Part shown: one piece after another, positions 9,745 through 18,140 of the stretch | Position numbering within the stretch: position 1 is the first letter of the stretch | How the letters are laid out: each line of letters opens with the position of its first letter | Source of the DNA: Methylobacterium sp. DB0501 | GTDB taxonomy: Bacteria; Pseudomonadota; Alphaproteobacteria; Rhizobiales; Beijerinckiaceae | Assembly (NCBI RefSeq): GCF_011043735.1 | Contig: NZ_JAAKGV010000029.1 | Coordinates: forward strand, 1-64,000 | Reading direction: 5' to 3' | Length of the DNA stretch: 64,000 nt | Made by a program: the position numbers and the translations under genes | The notes under the pieces: model-generated | The model's input: only the letters and a program-made list of their open reading frames with translations | What the model was told of the DNA's origin: nothing | Database searches by the model: none

Positions 9745-10190
9745 CAGCTCGCCGCCGTCCAGGCCAGCGGGCCTTCGCCGCGCAGCTGGCCGCTGAACTT
9801 CGCCACGCCGTTATCCTGCGAGGAGAGCTTCAGGTTCTCGAACCACACCGCGCCGTCCCAGCGCCCGCCGCCGGCCGCCGCGACCTTGGCGACCAGGACC
9901 TGGACGTAGGTCGGCAGGTCGGCGGTCGCGGCGGCCTGGAGGGTGCGGAAGCCCTTGGCGTCGGCGATGCCGGAGAACGAGGTGTTCCAGGCCCGGGCCT
10001 TGAGGAAGGAGCGCCGGCTCGGCACCTGGTCGGGCGTGTCGGCCTCCGGCACGGTGGCGTCGTCGAACTCGTTGACCCACTCGATCTCCTTGGTGGTGAT
10101 CATCGCCACGAAGTCGGGGGTGGTGTCGGCGGCAGAGTCCTTGAGCAGGACGCGAAGGTCCTTGCCGCCGAAGGGGACGGTCTGGGTCAT
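9744..10190 (-). CDS. Phage major tail (tube) protein, GTA gp9-like
   Basis: The ATG at 10190 gives a 148-aa protein beginning MTQTVPFGGKDLRVLLKD. FVAMITTKEIEWVNEFDD and the C-terminal GAVWFENLKLSSQDNGVAK fit the tail-tube family (TP901-1/GTA gp9). It polymerises into the tail tube around the tape measure protein. Upstream on the other strand lies an inserted toxin-antitoxin pair, so tail transcription must pass through it from the connector genes or restart here. Confidence 0.88.
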   Translation of the reverse strand: MTQTVPFGGKDLRVLLKDSAADTTPDFVAMITTKEIEWVNEFDDATVPEADTPDQVPSRRSFLKARAWNTSFSGIADAKGFRTLQAAATADLPTYVQVLVAKVAAAGGGRWDGAVWFENLKLSSQDNGVAKFSGQLRGEGPLAWTAAS

Positions 10191-10304
10191 CGGGTTCTCT
10201 CCGGTGAAGAGGGGCTCCGCCGGCAACGACCCTCAGGGCGGTGGCCGACGGAGCTTGCGTCGGTGCTAATGCGACCCTATCTGAGAGGTCGTATTGGATG
10301 TCTC

Positions 10305-10907
10305 ATGAGCAGCCCTGAGATCTACCCGCTCCCGAAGGCCGCCTTCGTTCTGCGCGAGCCCGTCCGGGAGGTTCGTCGGACCGTCGAGCGCAAGCACGTC
10401 GATTGCCAGCTGATCTCCTACGGCGGCCGCAAGGTCCGCGCGCTGGATCACAAGACGCTGGTCTTCCTCAGCTGGGCCCGGGACCACCGGGACGACCTGA
10501 ATGCGGCGCTCTGGGGCAAGCTCTACGCGGCCCTGCGCCAGCACGAGGAATTGCCCACCCACCTCGAGGCCGGCGTCTTCCGCGCCTCGCTGGACGAGGC
10601 GGCGCAGCAGGTCGACGACCGCCTGCAGGCCTTGCGGGACCTGGAGGCGTCCGTCGAGCATGACGCCAAGGGCGACATCGTCCTCAAGGGTACGCAGGTC
10701 GAGGTCCATCGTCTCGCCGCGCTCCTGGACGGTGAGATGTCGATCGAGGACGTGCTCCGGGACTATCCCAGCCTGAGCCGGGACCAGGTTGCCTTCGCCG
10801 AGGCCTATGCCGCCGCCCATCCCAAGGCGGGGCGCCCTTATCCGAAGCTGACGGCAAAGGCGGCTCTCGCGCAGGCGGACCTGAGCGCATTGGACCTCGA
10901 CGATTAG
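10305..10907 (+). CDS. DUF433-domain antitoxin
   Basis: This 200-aa protein has a C-terminal DUF433 helix-turn-helix region (VEVHRLAALLDGEMSIEDVL, then DYPSLSRDQVAFAEAYAAAHP). Such proteins are antitoxins for PIN-domain RNases. The PIN gene begins at the very next base after its TAG. The N-terminal 110 residues are an extra domain with no assigned role, including RKVRALDHKTLVFLSWARD. The pair runs opposite to the phage late genes. The ATG at 10305 was chosen as the first in a coherent frame after the intergenic gap. Confidence 0.8.
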   Translation: MSSPEIYPLPKAAFVLREPVREVRRTVERKHVDCQLISYGGRKVRALDHKTLVFLSWARDHRDDLNAALWGKLYAALRQHEELPTHLEAGVFRASLDEAAQQVDDRLQALRDLEASVEHDAKGDIVLKGTQVEVHRLAALLDGEMSIEDVLRDYPSLSRDQVAFAEAYAAAHPKAGRPYPKLTAKAALAQADLSALDLDD

Positions 10908-11360
10908 GTGCTGACCTACCTCCTCGACACCGACGTCCTCAGCAAGCGGAGCGGCCCGAACGGCAAGGCCATCCGCCGCTGGCTCGCGGATATCGACGAC
11001 AACACGCTGGCGATCAGCGCCATCACGATCTTCGAGATTGCCCGGGGCGTGCAGAAGAAGCGGGATGCCGGCGATGCGGCCGTGGCCGCGACGCTTCAGG
11101 CGGCCCTGGATGCGCTCAAGGAGGGCTTTGCCGGCCGGATCCTGTCCGTCGATGGCGATGTCGCGGAAACCTGGGGCAGGCTCGCCGGCCCGGATCGTCC
11201 GCAATGGATGGATCGGGGTCAAGTCGCCACCGCGATGCTGCACGGTCTCGTTCTCGTGACCTGCAACGCGAAGGACACGAAGGGCCGGGGCGTTGCCGTG
11301 ATCAGCCCCGACCGCGAGACTCCGGGCCGTTGGGCGCCCGACGGGACCGAAATCCGGTGA
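10908..11360 (+). CDS. PIN-domain toxin (VapC-like RNase)
   Basis: This 150-aa protein is a PIN-domain ribonuclease. The first acidic motif is YLLDTDVLSKRS, the second Glu is in AISAITIFEIARG, and the last conserved stretch is HGLVLVTCNAKD. It starts with GTG directly after the DUF433 antitoxin stop, so translation is coupled. VapC-type enzymes cleave tRNA or other structured RNA when the antitoxin is lost. The usual third Asp position reads DRGQVATAM, slightly different from the common pattern, so activity is likely but not certain. Confidence 0.82.
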   Translation: MLTYLLDTDVLSKRSGPNGKAIRRWLADIDDNTLAISAITIFEIARGVQKKRDAGDAAVAATLQAALDALKEGFAGRILSVDGDVAETWGRLAGPDRPQWMDRGQVATAMLHGLVLVTCNAKDTKGRGVAVISPDRETPGRWAPDGTEIR

Positions 11361-11392
11361 TCCGCCCCCGTCCGGTCGCGTGAGGGCCGCGG

Positions 11393-11794
11393 CTACGCAT
11401 CCAGCATCACGGCGGCGACGTCGAAGAACGCCGCCTTCACGGTGAGCGGGCTGATCACGTCGCCGGCCTGGCGCACGCTGATCCGGTCGCAGAACCCGCC
11501 CTCGGCCGGCTCGAACCCCTCGAGCGCCCGCATGCCCGCCCGGGCCAGGCTCCAGGCCTGGTCGCGGTCGAAGGCCGCCGACTCGATGAAGATCCGCAGC
11601 CGCAGGTCCCAGGCCGGCAGGCCGCCCACCTCGAGGCGCGTGGCGTTGAGCGGCCCGGCGAAGATCCAGGGCAGGTCCGGCTCGCCATCCGCCGGCACGT
11701 CGTCGTAGATCTTCCCGCCCACCACCGCGCTCACCGCCGGCGTCGCCCGCAGGCGCTCCAGCACCGTGTCGCGCAAGGTCAGCTCCGGCGTCAT
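11393..11794 (-). CDS. DUF3168 tail terminator-like protein
   Basis: This 133-aa protein of the DUF3168 family is the tail completion/terminator protein encoded just upstream of the major tail gene in HK97- and GTA-like phages. Typical elements are LRDTVLERLRATPAVSAVVG at the N-terminus, VPADGEPDLPWIFAGP, and the strand DLRLRIFIES. It overlaps the upstream gp10-like gene by an ATGA. Confidence 0.85.
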   Translation of the reverse strand: MTPELTLRDTVLERLRATPAVSAVVGGKIYDDVPADGEPDLPWIFAGPLNATRLEVGGLPAWDLRLRIFIESAAFDRDQAWSLARAGMRALEGFEPAEGGFCDRISVRQAGDVISPLTVKAAFFDVAAVMLDA

Positions 11795-12351
11795 GTCAGG
11801 CCCTCGCGGTTGGCCGCCTCGTTGATCAGGGCATCCGCCGCCAGGCCGCGCTCGGCCATGACCTCGTTGACCGAGGGCCAGAAATACGGCTGCGGCTTCG
11901 TGCCGGGATGGGTGCGGCGGGCGCGCCGGTTGGCATCCGCCATCCGGTAGCGCCGGCCGGTGCGCGGGTTGACCGCCAGCGCCCCGTCCGAGTCGCGGGG
12001 GCGGAAGTAGGCCGCATCCGCCACCCGCTCGCCGCGGATCCCGGGGCGGGTGCCGTGCTCGACCAGGAAGGCGTAATCCATCTCGCGCGGGTCGCGCGGG
12101 TTGACCGCGCTCGCCTGCACGCCCCAGACGCCGTCGACCTCGGTGGCCTCGATGCCGGAAAAGAGCCGCCCGGTATCCTGCGGGACGCGGGCGCGGGCGC
12201 GCTCCACGATGTCCTCGGCCGCCTGCCGGTCGAGGGCGCGGCTGCGCAGGGCGAGGTGCAGGCCCATCCGGGTCAGGCCTGTGACCAGGGCATCGACCCC
12301 GGACACGGCCGCGTAGCCGAGCCGGGCGAGGCTGACGAGCTCGCCGATCAC
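11791..12351 (-). CDS. HK97 gp10-like head-tail joining protein
   Basis: This 186-aa protein resembles the HK97-gp10/minor tail family: helical N-terminus, then AAEDIVERARARVPQDTGRL, the signature of that family, and YAFLVEHGTRPG followed by a basic C-terminus. It likely completes the head-tail interface. Its ATG overlaps the stop of the BrnA antitoxin gene, so the toxin-antitoxin pair is embedded in, and co-oriented with, the morphogenesis operon. Confidence 0.82.
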   Translation of the reverse strand: MIGELVSLARLGYAAVSGVDALVTGLTRMGLHLALRSRALDRQAAEDIVERARARVPQDTGRLFSGIEATEVDGVWGVQASAVNPRDPREMDYAFLVEHGTRPGIRGERVADAAYFRPRDSDGALAVNPRTGRRYRMADANRRARRTHPGTKPQPYFWPSVNEVMAERGLAADALINEAANREGLT

Positions 12352-12677
12352 CGGCCGGGCTGCTCCAAGGCCTCGCGCAGAATGGCGTTGATCCGGGCCT
12401 GCCAGCCCGATCCCGTTGCCCGGAAGCCCTCGATCACGTCCGCGTCGAGCCGCAATGTCACCTGCCGCTTCGGATTGTCGAGCCTGGGACGGCCCCGGCC
12501 GCGGCTGACGAGGCGGCCCGCCTCGTGCCGGTCTGCCGTTCCCACATCGACCTCCGACAGATCCGGCAGGTCGTCGTATTCCTCCGCCTGCGTCCCGTGA
12601 GCGTCCAGCGCCGCGAGATCGACAAGTCCCGTCTTCTCGTCAAAGAAGGGAGGCGTATTTCTTTTGCTCGCGCTCAT
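12348..12677 (-). CDS. brnA: BrnA-type antitoxin
   Basis: This 109-aa protein has a C-terminal ribbon-helix-helix domain (RQVTLRLDADVIEGFRATG, then GWQARINAILREALEQ) characteristic of BrnA. The N-terminal half, rich in acidic residues, would wrap the toxin. It overlaps the BrnT gene by 38 bp and its stop overlaps the next phage gene. In this family BrnA-BrnT complexes repress their own promoter; a fitting palindrome lies upstream at 12920-12961. Confidence 0.88.
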   Translation of the reverse strand: MSASKRNTPPFFDEKTGLVDLAALDAHGTQAEEYDDLPDLSEVDVGTADRHEAGRLVSRGRGRPRLDNPKRQVTLRLDADVIEGFRATGSGWQARINAILREALEQPGR

Positions 12678-12909
12678 TGGCTTTCCGCATCGTGAAGACC
12701 CTGCGCCGATCGTCGCGCTCGGTCCATCCCACCACGACCATCCGCCCGCGCAGCCGGCCGATGGTAATAAAGCGCCGCTCGCCGTAATCGCGCCGCGTGT
12801 CCTCGAACGTGTAGGTCCCGCCTTCGAACACCTCGTCGGCCGACGCGAAATCGAGGCCGCGTTCGGCCAGGGTCTTGTCTCGCTTCGCGGGATCGAACGG
12901 CTCGATCAT
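12640..12909 (-). CDS. brnT: BrnT-type RNase toxin
   Basis: The ATG at 12909 gives 89 aa. The family pattern is clear: FDPAKRDKTLAERGLDF, then DEVFEGGTYTFEDTRRDYGE, RFITIGRLRGRMVVVGWTER and the terminal RVFTMRKANERE. BrnT is a RelE-fold ribonuclease that blocks translation. An upstream ATG at 12945 is less likely because it would place the operator inside the gene. The module lies between two head-tail connector genes, where it could stabilise the prophage. Confidence 0.9.
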   Translation of the reverse strand: MIEPFDPAKRDKTLAERGLDFASADEVFEGGTYTFEDTRRDYGERRFITIGRLRGRMVVVGWTERDDRRRVFTMRKANEREQKKYASLL

Positions 12910-12919
12910 GTGATTTTTC

Positions 12920-12961
12920 GTAGTGCCAAGAATTAGCCGCGTCAAGGAATTATGGCACTAC
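12920..12961. promoter_or_regulatory. Inverted-repeat operator of brnTA
   Basis: GTAGTGCCA (12920-12928) and TGGCACTAC (12953-12961) form a perfect 9-bp inverted repeat, extended by AATT on both inner sides. It sits immediately upstream of the brnT start in an AT-richer gap. This is the expected position for the BrnA-BrnT autorepression site. The function is inferred from position and symmetry. Confidence 0.7.
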
Positions 12962-12995
12962 AATAAATGGGAAGGAGGCGAAACGGCTCATGCGA

Positions 12996-13331
12996 TCACG
13001 TCGAGGCCGCCCGGCGGCGCGAGACGCTGAGCGAGAGCCAGCCGGAGCGATGCGCGATCGGCACCGACTCGATCGCGAAGTCGTGGCCGGCGATCGTCAC
13101 CCGGTCGGCCACGGTGAGGCCGCGGGTGCGGGCGGTCTCGCGCACGATCAGGGTGCCGTCGATCCCGTCCGTCACCGCCCCGGCCTCGACCAGGCGCCGG
13201 CCGGTGAGGGGGCGCCAAGCGCCCCAGGCCCGGAACAGGTCGGCATAGTCGCCCGGCACCTGACGGCCGCCGCGGGTGACGAGGGTGCGGCGCCGGAAGG
13301 TGACGCGCTTGTCGAGCTGGCCCGGATCCAT
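12996..13331 (-). CDS. Head-tail adaptor protein
   Basis: This 111-aa protein of the phage head-tail joining family begins MDPGQLDKRVTFRRRTLV. It contains DLFRAWGAWRPLTGRR and ends with the family strand GHDFAIESVPIAHRSGWLSL. It bridges the connector ring and the tail. It lies 2 bp after the gp6-like connector gene. The ATG at 13331 is supported by family length. Confidence 0.87.
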   Translation of the reverse strand: MDPGQLDKRVTFRRRTLVTRGGRQVPGDYADLFRAWGAWRPLTGRRLVEAGAVTDGIDGTLIVRETARTRGLTVADRVTIAGHDFAIESVPIAHRSGWLSLSVSRRRAAST

Positions 13332-13333
13332 GG

Positions 13334-13930
13334 TCAGGCCTCCGAGGGCTGGTAGCGGGCGAGCAGACGGGCGATGGTCGGGTTGTCGGTGAGGGTGGCC
13401 AGCTGCTTGGCCCCGCGGTTGTCGAACAGGTCGGCGGCGATCAGCAGGATCGCCGCCTGGATCGGCTGGGGCACGTCGGCGGGTGTGCCGTAGCCGGCAC
13501 GGAAGCGGATGCGCCAGGCCGCCGGGTCCGGATCGGTGGTCGGCCAGCGCGTGCCGGGCGAGGGCAGCAGGGCGAGGCTGCCGCGGCGGTTCGGCGACAG
13601 GCTGCGCCAGGTGGCGACCGGCAGGTAGGCGCCGCCGGACAGCGCCTCGACCGAGAGGACTGCCGCTACCGGCGGCAGGTCGAGGAGGAAGCCGGGCGCC
13701 GCGCCGAACCCGCACGGGCCCGGTGCGGGCGCCGTCGCCTCCCAGGTCTGGGCGAGGAGGGCGTGGCGCAGCACGCCGTGCCAGCCGTCGAGGTGCTCCT
13801 CGGCCGCGGCGAGGGCCGCCGTGACCGCCTCCGCCTCCTCGGTGTCGGGCTCGAGCTTGAGATGGGCGAGCGCCCGCGCGAGCCCGACGACGCGGCCGGC
13901 CGGCGGCACCAGCCGGGCGTAGCTGAGCAT
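13334..13930 (-). CDS. Head-tail connector protein (GTA gp6-like)
   Basis: This 198-aa protein resembles phage connector proteins of the gp6/phiE125 gp8 type: helical N-terminus with AVTAALAAAEEHLDGWHGVL, middle strands FLLDLPPVAAVLSVEAL, and C-terminal helices VPQPIQAAILLIAADLFDNRG. It forms the ring under the portal. Its ATG overlaps the stop of the upstream coiled-coil gene (TGATG). Confidence 0.86.
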   Translation of the reverse strand: MLSYARLVPPAGRVVGLARALAHLKLEPDTEEAEAVTAALAAAEEHLDGWHGVLRHALLAQTWEATAPAPGPCGFGAAPGFLLDLPPVAAVLSVEALSGGAYLPVATWRSLSPNRRGSLALLPSPGTRWPTTDPDPAAWRIRFRAGYGTPADVPQPIQAAILLIAADLFDNRGAKQLATLTDNPTIARLLARYQPSEA

Positions 13931-14205
13931 CACGGCGCCGCGGCCGCGAGCTGCGCCGCCAGGGCCTCGACCTGATGGCGCAGGGCGTCGCGATCGGCCT
14001 CGGCCTCGGCGAGCCGCGCGGTGAGGTCCTGGACCTGCGCCCGCAGGTCCTTCGCCGCCCGCTCGGCCGCCTCGGCCCGGGGCGGCGCCTCGGCGAGGCC
14101 CGCCGCCTTCCAAGCCTCGCCGATCGCGTCCGGCACCGTGACGATCTCGCCGGCGTGGTAGGAGAAGCTGTCGCCGGCCATGCCGGTGAGCATCCGGACT
14201 TGCAT
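13930..14205 (-). CDS. Small phage protein with C-terminal coiled coil
   Basis: This 91-aa protein lies between capsid and connector genes. The first half resembles short capsid-adjacent proteins (DSFSYHAGEIVTVPDAIGEAW); the second half is an uninterrupted Ala/Glu/Arg coiled coil of about 45 residues. The function is unknown. The position suggests a head decoration or assembly factor. Confidence 0.65.
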   Translation of the reverse strand: MQVRMLTGMAGDSFSYHAGEIVTVPDAIGEAWKAAGLAEAPPRAEAAERAAKDLRAQVQDLTARLAEAEADRDALRHQVEALAAQLAAAAP

Positions 14206-14259
14206 GAGTATGCCTCCGCGGCTTTACAGCGTGCTGGCGTTGGTCGTGAATCGGTGACG

Positions 14260-14841
14260 ATGAGGATTTGGCTTCGTAAGCAAGGGACGACCGTGAGCCT
14301 GCTCTTGGTCCTCGCCGGCAGCCCTCCGGGTCTCGCGACCGAGATCCCTCGGCCGAGTGTTGTTGACCCAAAGGAGTCAACATCCCGATTTGTTCAGCTC
14401 TTCGATGAGACCTGCTTTCAGCACCGGCAATCACTCGAGCGCCTTCGAGAACTCGCGACTGCTCGCGGCTGGCCTGAATTGTTTGGGCCTTTTCCCTACC
14501 GTATCAATGAGGGTGACCCGAGAACGGTACTCGCCATCTGGGGCGTTTGGGCAGGTGGCGTACCCCACCAAGTCTCGCTCAACGTGTACGACGGCACAGC
14601 GCCCGCAGTGACGTGCAGTGTGATCTCTGCCGTCATGGACAAGGCGATGCTTCCTGACCGCATGATGACCATGCTTGGTCTCAAGCTTCACAAGAGGATG
14701 AAGACGGAGGATAATGATGTCACGCTTCTCAAAAATGAGGAGCATGGTCTGCGCATTGCATGCTTTACCGTCTTGCCTGAGCTAGCTCTGATCGGGAGTT
14801 GCTCTCTTGCGACTGTGTTGCAGCCAGAAACAACTCCCTAG
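14260..14841 (+). CDS. Exported protein of unknown function (phage insert)
   Basis: This 193-aa product runs against the late operon between the capsid and connector genes. The N-terminus is signal-peptide-like (basic MRIWLRKQG, then VSLLLVLAGSPPGLA). Two or three cysteines in the mature part could form disulfides. Codon and base use is less GC-rich than in its neighbours. I see no recognised domain. It is a second moron-like gene, comparable in kind to the one at 5565-6551. Its downstream end lies 12 bp from the capsid gene stop on the other strand. Confidence 0.65.
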   Translation: MRIWLRKQGTTVSLLLVLAGSPPGLATEIPRPSVVDPKESTSRFVQLFDETCFQHRQSLERLRELATARGWPELFGPFPYRINEGDPRTVLAIWGVWAGGVPHQVSLNVYDGTAPAVTCSVISAVMDKAMLPDRMMTMLGLKLHKRMKTEDNDVTLLKNEEHGLRIACFTVLPELALIGSCSLATVLQPETTP

Positions 14842-14853
14842 GAACGCAGGAGC

Positions 14854-16107
14854 CTAGCTCGCCGGGTGCTGGAACGCCTTGATGGCGTCGTTGCTGGCAT
14901 CGATCAGGTTGCCGTCGTGGCGCGACCAGGCCAGGAACGCCACCTGGCCCTTCTCGAGGTACTTGCTGTCGGCGAAGCGAAACAGCGTCACAGCCATCAC
15001 GTCGCGGATCAGGTACTTCTTGAAGTCGCCGAACAGCAGCGAGCGGGCCGAGGCGCCCATCGGCGCCATGTGCTGGTTGACCGTGTAGCCGTAGCCCAGG
15101 ATGTCGGAGGGGTCGCCGCCGGTGACGCCCGGGCGCCAGAGCGGCCGGCCCTGGCCGTCCTTCAGCTTCTTGAGCGCCTTGAGCGTCGTGTCGTGGAACA
15201 TCCAGCGGCCGGAGGTCCGGTAGGCCGGATCGACCGCGTGCTCGAGGTCGACGAGGTCGTCGTAGGTGACCGCCGCGGTCTGGCCCGCGGCCCCGGCCTT
15301 GCCGGTGGCCGCCGCCGTGACCACGCCGCGGGGCTGGCCGGCACCGGTGCCGGTCGTGAAGTGCCGGTTGGTGATGCGGGCGATGCGGGTGGCGAGCGCC
15401 ACGTTGATGTAGGGCTCGATGTCGATGCGCGCGTCCTGAAGCAGCTCGAGGGGCACCACCACGGTCTTCGAGCTGTACTTGTAGGCGCCGATGCTCACCG
15501 TGCCGAAGGCGATGTCCTGGCCGCTCGCCGCCAGGCTCTCGCCGACGATCTCGCCCTCCTGGCCGGTCTCGTCCACGGTGGCATAGTCGATCGCGTTGCC
15601 GCCGTCGGTCTGGATCACGGTGGCGACCGCCCGCATCCCGCCGAAGGCCGCCATGCGCTCGAGCATGGTCTCGGCGAAGTCGCGCGGGACCAGGTAGCCG
15701 CCGGCCGCGCCGGTGCCGACGGACTGGGCGCCGTAGACGCGCTGCGCCTCGTCACGGCGCGCCTTGACGTGGGCGCGCTGGTCGTCGGTCAGCGCCTCGG
15801 CCCCGCCACGGGCCCAGGCGGAGAAGATCGCCTTCTCGGCCCGGATCGTGGCGGCGTTCTCGTCCACCGAGCGGCCGTTCTTCTCCGAGAGCACCCGGCC
15901 GCGCTGCTCGAGGCTGTCCTCGATGGTGAGCACCCGCTCGACCCGCTCGATCTGCTCGTCCAGGCGGTCGATCGCGGCGTAGATCGCGTCGACCTGGTCC
16001 TTCACCTCCGGGGTCCAGTCCTTGCCGGTCTTGGCGTCGAGGAGGGTGCGGGCCTCGCGGGCTTTTGCCGTGCGCTCCTCGCGCAGGGCCTGGATCGACT
16101 GCGTCAT
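14854..16107 (-). CDS. HK97-fold major capsid protein
   Basis: This 417-aa protein starts with a long coiled-coil delta domain (LREERTAKAREARTLLDAK, then LDEQIERVERVL), as in HK97-type capsid precursors. The capsid domain begins near residue 125 (GTGAAGGYLVPRDFAETML), and the E-loop and P-domain strands follow. The delta domain is probably removed by the protease encoded just upstream. The C-terminal AVTLFRFADSKYLEKGQVAF is family-typical. Confidence 0.95.
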   Translation of the reverse strand: MTQSIQALREERTAKAREARTLLDAKTGKDWTPEVKDQVDAIYAAIDRLDEQIERVERVLTIEDSLEQRGRVLSEKNGRSVDENAATIRAEKAIFSAWARGGAEALTDDQRAHVKARRDEAQRVYGAQSVGTGAAGGYLVPRDFAETMLERMAAFGGMRAVATVIQTDGGNAIDYATVDETGQEGEIVGESLAASGQDIAFGTVSIGAYKYSSKTVVVPLELLQDARIDIEPYINVALATRIARITNRHFTTGTGAGQPRGVVTAAATGKAGAAGQTAAVTYDDLVDLEHAVDPAYRTSGRWMFHDTTLKALKKLKDGQGRPLWRPGVTGGDPSDILGYGYTVNQHMAPMGASARSLLFGDFKKYLIRDVMAVTLFRFADSKYLEKGQVAFLAWSRHDGNLIDASNDAIKAFQHPAS

Positions 16108-16120
16108 GGTGGGGCTCCGA

Positions 16121-16148
16121 AAACGAGAAAGCCGCCCGGGTGGGCGGC
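16121..16148 (-). terminator. Hairpin between protease and capsid genes
   Basis: GCCGCCC-GGGT-GGGCGGC (16131-16148) is followed on the minus strand by a T-rich run (tttctcgttttc). This looks like an intrinsic terminator or attenuator between the protease and capsid genes. The capsid gene then probably has extra promoter input or partial readthrough. Confidence 0.55.
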
Positions 16149-16177
16149 TGGCAGGGAAGGGGACGGGCGAGGGCGGA

Positions 16178-16888
16178 TCAGGCGGCGCGCTCGTAGAGGG
16201 CGAGGCGCGCGGCGTAGCGGCCGTGCTCGGCCGCGGCTGCCGCGAAGGTGTCGGGCGGGCGGTGGGCGAGGGCCGCGGGCGGGTTGCGGTAGGCGGCGAG
16301 GTTGAAGGCGTTGCCGATCGCCGCCGTCTCGGCCTTCCGGTCGGCCAGCCCGGCGGCGATCGCCTCCTCGGCCTCGAACCAGGTCTCGGCTTTCATCAGC
16401 GCCAGGACCTCGTCCTGCGGCTTGCCGGTGCGCCGGACGTAATCGGCCGCGATGGCGAGCCCGACCTTGTCGAGGAGATCGGCCGAGCCGCGCAGGTCGT
16501 CGGCGGTGCCGAGCGCCAGGGACCAGGGCTCGTGGATCATCACGAAGGCGCCGGGCGCGATCGCGATCTCGTCGGCGGCCAGCATCAGGAACGAGGCGGC
16601 GGAAGCCGCGAGCCCGTCGACATGGGCGACGACCTTCGCCGGGTGCTGCTCCAGGGCGGTCTTCATCGCGCGGGCGCCGAAGACGTCGCCGCCCGGCGAG
16701 TTGATCCGCAGGTGGAGCGTGCCGGCGGTGACGCCCTGGAGGTCGCGCACGAAAGCCTGCGGATCGACCCCGTAGGCCTCGCCGATCGCGTCGTAGACGT
16801 AGAGCGTCGCGCTCTCGCCCTCGGCGGCCCGGACCAGGCGGTGGCCGGCGCCGCGGTTGCTATTCAGGAGCTGGATCAGGCGGTGCAT
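16178..16888 (-). CDS. ClpP-like prohead maturation protease
   Basis: This 236-aa protein is a phage head protease of the ClpP/S14 type. It has LHLRINSPGGDVFGARAMK, the catalytic Ser in GLAASAASFLMLAADEI, and His in FVMIHEPWSLALG. The enzyme trims the capsid delta domain during head maturation. The start overlaps the portal gene by 29 bp, a common arrangement. The C-terminal 45 residues are Ala-rich and may be self-cleaved. Confidence 0.92.
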   Translation of the reverse strand: MHRLIQLLNSNRGAGHRLVRAAEGESATLYVYDAIGEAYGVDPQAFVRDLQGVTAGTLHLRINSPGGDVFGARAMKTALEQHPAKVVAHVDGLAASAASFLMLAADEIAIAPGAFVMIHEPWSLALGTADDLRGSADLLDKVGLAIAADYVRRTGKPQDEVLALMKAETWFEAEEAIAAGLADRKAETAAIGNAFNLAAYRNPPAALAHRPPDTFAAAAAEHGRYAARLALYERAA

Positions 16889-18140
16889 CGGCGGGTTCCG
16901 GCTTGGTGGTCGGGGCCTTCCAGGCGGCGAGGCCGTCGCCGTCGGGGCGGGCGCGGTCGTTCTGCTTGCGGCGCACCTCGTTGGGGGTCATCCAGCCCGG
17001 GCCGGACGAGCCGCCGAGCGCCAGGCGGTAGGCCTTGAACCGGCTCTCGATGTTGCCGCGCACCAGCACGTCGCGGTCGAACTCGCCGAGGAAGCGGGGC
17101 GGGGTGCGCCCCGGCCGGACCGGCCGGCCGCGGCCGTAGAGCTTGTGGTTGACCTCGTCCTCGATCGCCACGAGGTGCGGATCGAGGGTGTAGGTGACGA
17201 AGCCGATGCCGAGCGCCTCGATGCCCGAGCCCCAGCTGGTCTCGTCCATGCCGAGCAGGAAGCGCGGCACGCCGAAGATGCGGGCGATGTCCTCGATCTG
17301 GAACCGGCGGGTGTCGAGGAGCTGGGCATCCTGCGCCGAGATCGGGATGCGGTTGTAGGTGCCGCCCTGGTCGAGGACGGCGGGGCCGGCATGGCGGCCG
17401 GACTTGCCGAAGGTGCGGCGCCAGAAGCCGCGCAGCTCGTCCTTGTCGCCCTTGTAGACCTGCGGATACGAGATGTAGCCCGAGGGCGCGGCGTCGTTCT
17501 CGAAGTAGCTTTGCGCGAACCGGTCCGCCTCGATGCCGAGCCCGACGGCGGCGCTCATGGCGCGGATCGGGGTCATGGCGGTGACCCCGTCCCACTCGGC
17601 CGAGCCGGGGACGTGCAGCACGTCGTCCTGGTCGACCACGATGGCGGTGCCGGTGTCGAGGGTGAGGCGGTAGCGCAGACGGTCGCCGGCGAGGCTCACC
17701 GCCACGCGCTCGAACGGGATCGGCCAGAGGGCGACGGGATCGCCGGAGGCCTTGCGCTCGATCCAGGTCACGGCGTTGCCGCGCAGGAGCATCTGGGCGA
17801 GCGTGGTGCGCAGCCACAGCGTGCGGCTGAGCCGCGGGTTGGGGCGGATGCGCAGCAGGTCGGCGGCGGGGTGGTCGAGGCTCGGCTCGCGGTCGCCGTC
17901 GTCCAGCTCGCGGTAGGTCTTGAGCGGCAGCATCGCGGCCGCGAAGGCGATGATCGACACGCAGCGATAGACCGCGGCGTGTCGCATCGCGGTGGCGGGC
18001 GAGACCGTGCCGGCGAGCCCGCCGGGGAGGAGGGCGTTCCAGGCCTCCGCGTCGGAGGAGAGGACGGTGGTCGCGGCCGAGACAGGGGTCTCCACGCGTG
18101 GCCGGGCGGCCGCGCGGGGTGAGCGGCGCCAGAAGGGCAT
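16860..18140 (-). CDS. Phage portal protein (HK97 type)
   Basis: This 426-aa protein matches the phage_portal family: AVYRCVSIIAFAAAMLPLK, LRTTLAQMLLRGNAVTWIER, and IFGVPRFLLGMDETSWGSG followed by the C-terminal stem and crown helices. The dodecameric portal sits at one capsid vertex and is the gate for DNA packaging. The C-terminal extension is Pro/Asp-rich. It is the first of the tightly overlapping head genes; about 0.9 kb without late genes separates it from the terminase. Confidence 0.94.
   Translation of the reverse strand: MPFWRRSPRAAARPRVETPVSAATTVLSSDAEAWNALLPGGLAGTVSPATAMRHAAVYRCVSIIAFAAAMLPLKTYRELDDGDREPSLDHPAADLLRIRPNPRLSRTLWLRTTLAQMLLRGNAVTWIERKASGDPVALWPIPFERVAVSLAGDRLRYRLTLDTGTAIVVDQDDVLHVPGSAEWDGVTAMTPIRAMSAAVGLGIEADRFAQSYFENDAAPSGYISYPQVYKGDKDELRGFWRRTFGKSGRHAGPAVLDQGGTYNRIPISAQDAQLLDTRRFQIEDIARIFGVPRFLLGMDETSWGSGIEALGIGFVTYTLDPHLVAIEDEVNHKLYGRGRPVRPGRTPPRFLGEFDRDVLVRGNIESRFKAYRLALGGSSGPGWMTPNEVRRKQNDRARPDGDGLAAWKAPTTKPEPADAPPDPAPE

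Noticed and set aside
9717..10304. Long N-terminal extension of the DUF433 antitoxin
   Set aside because: The extension is antisense to the major tail gene and reads as low-complexity; the protein proper starts at 10305.
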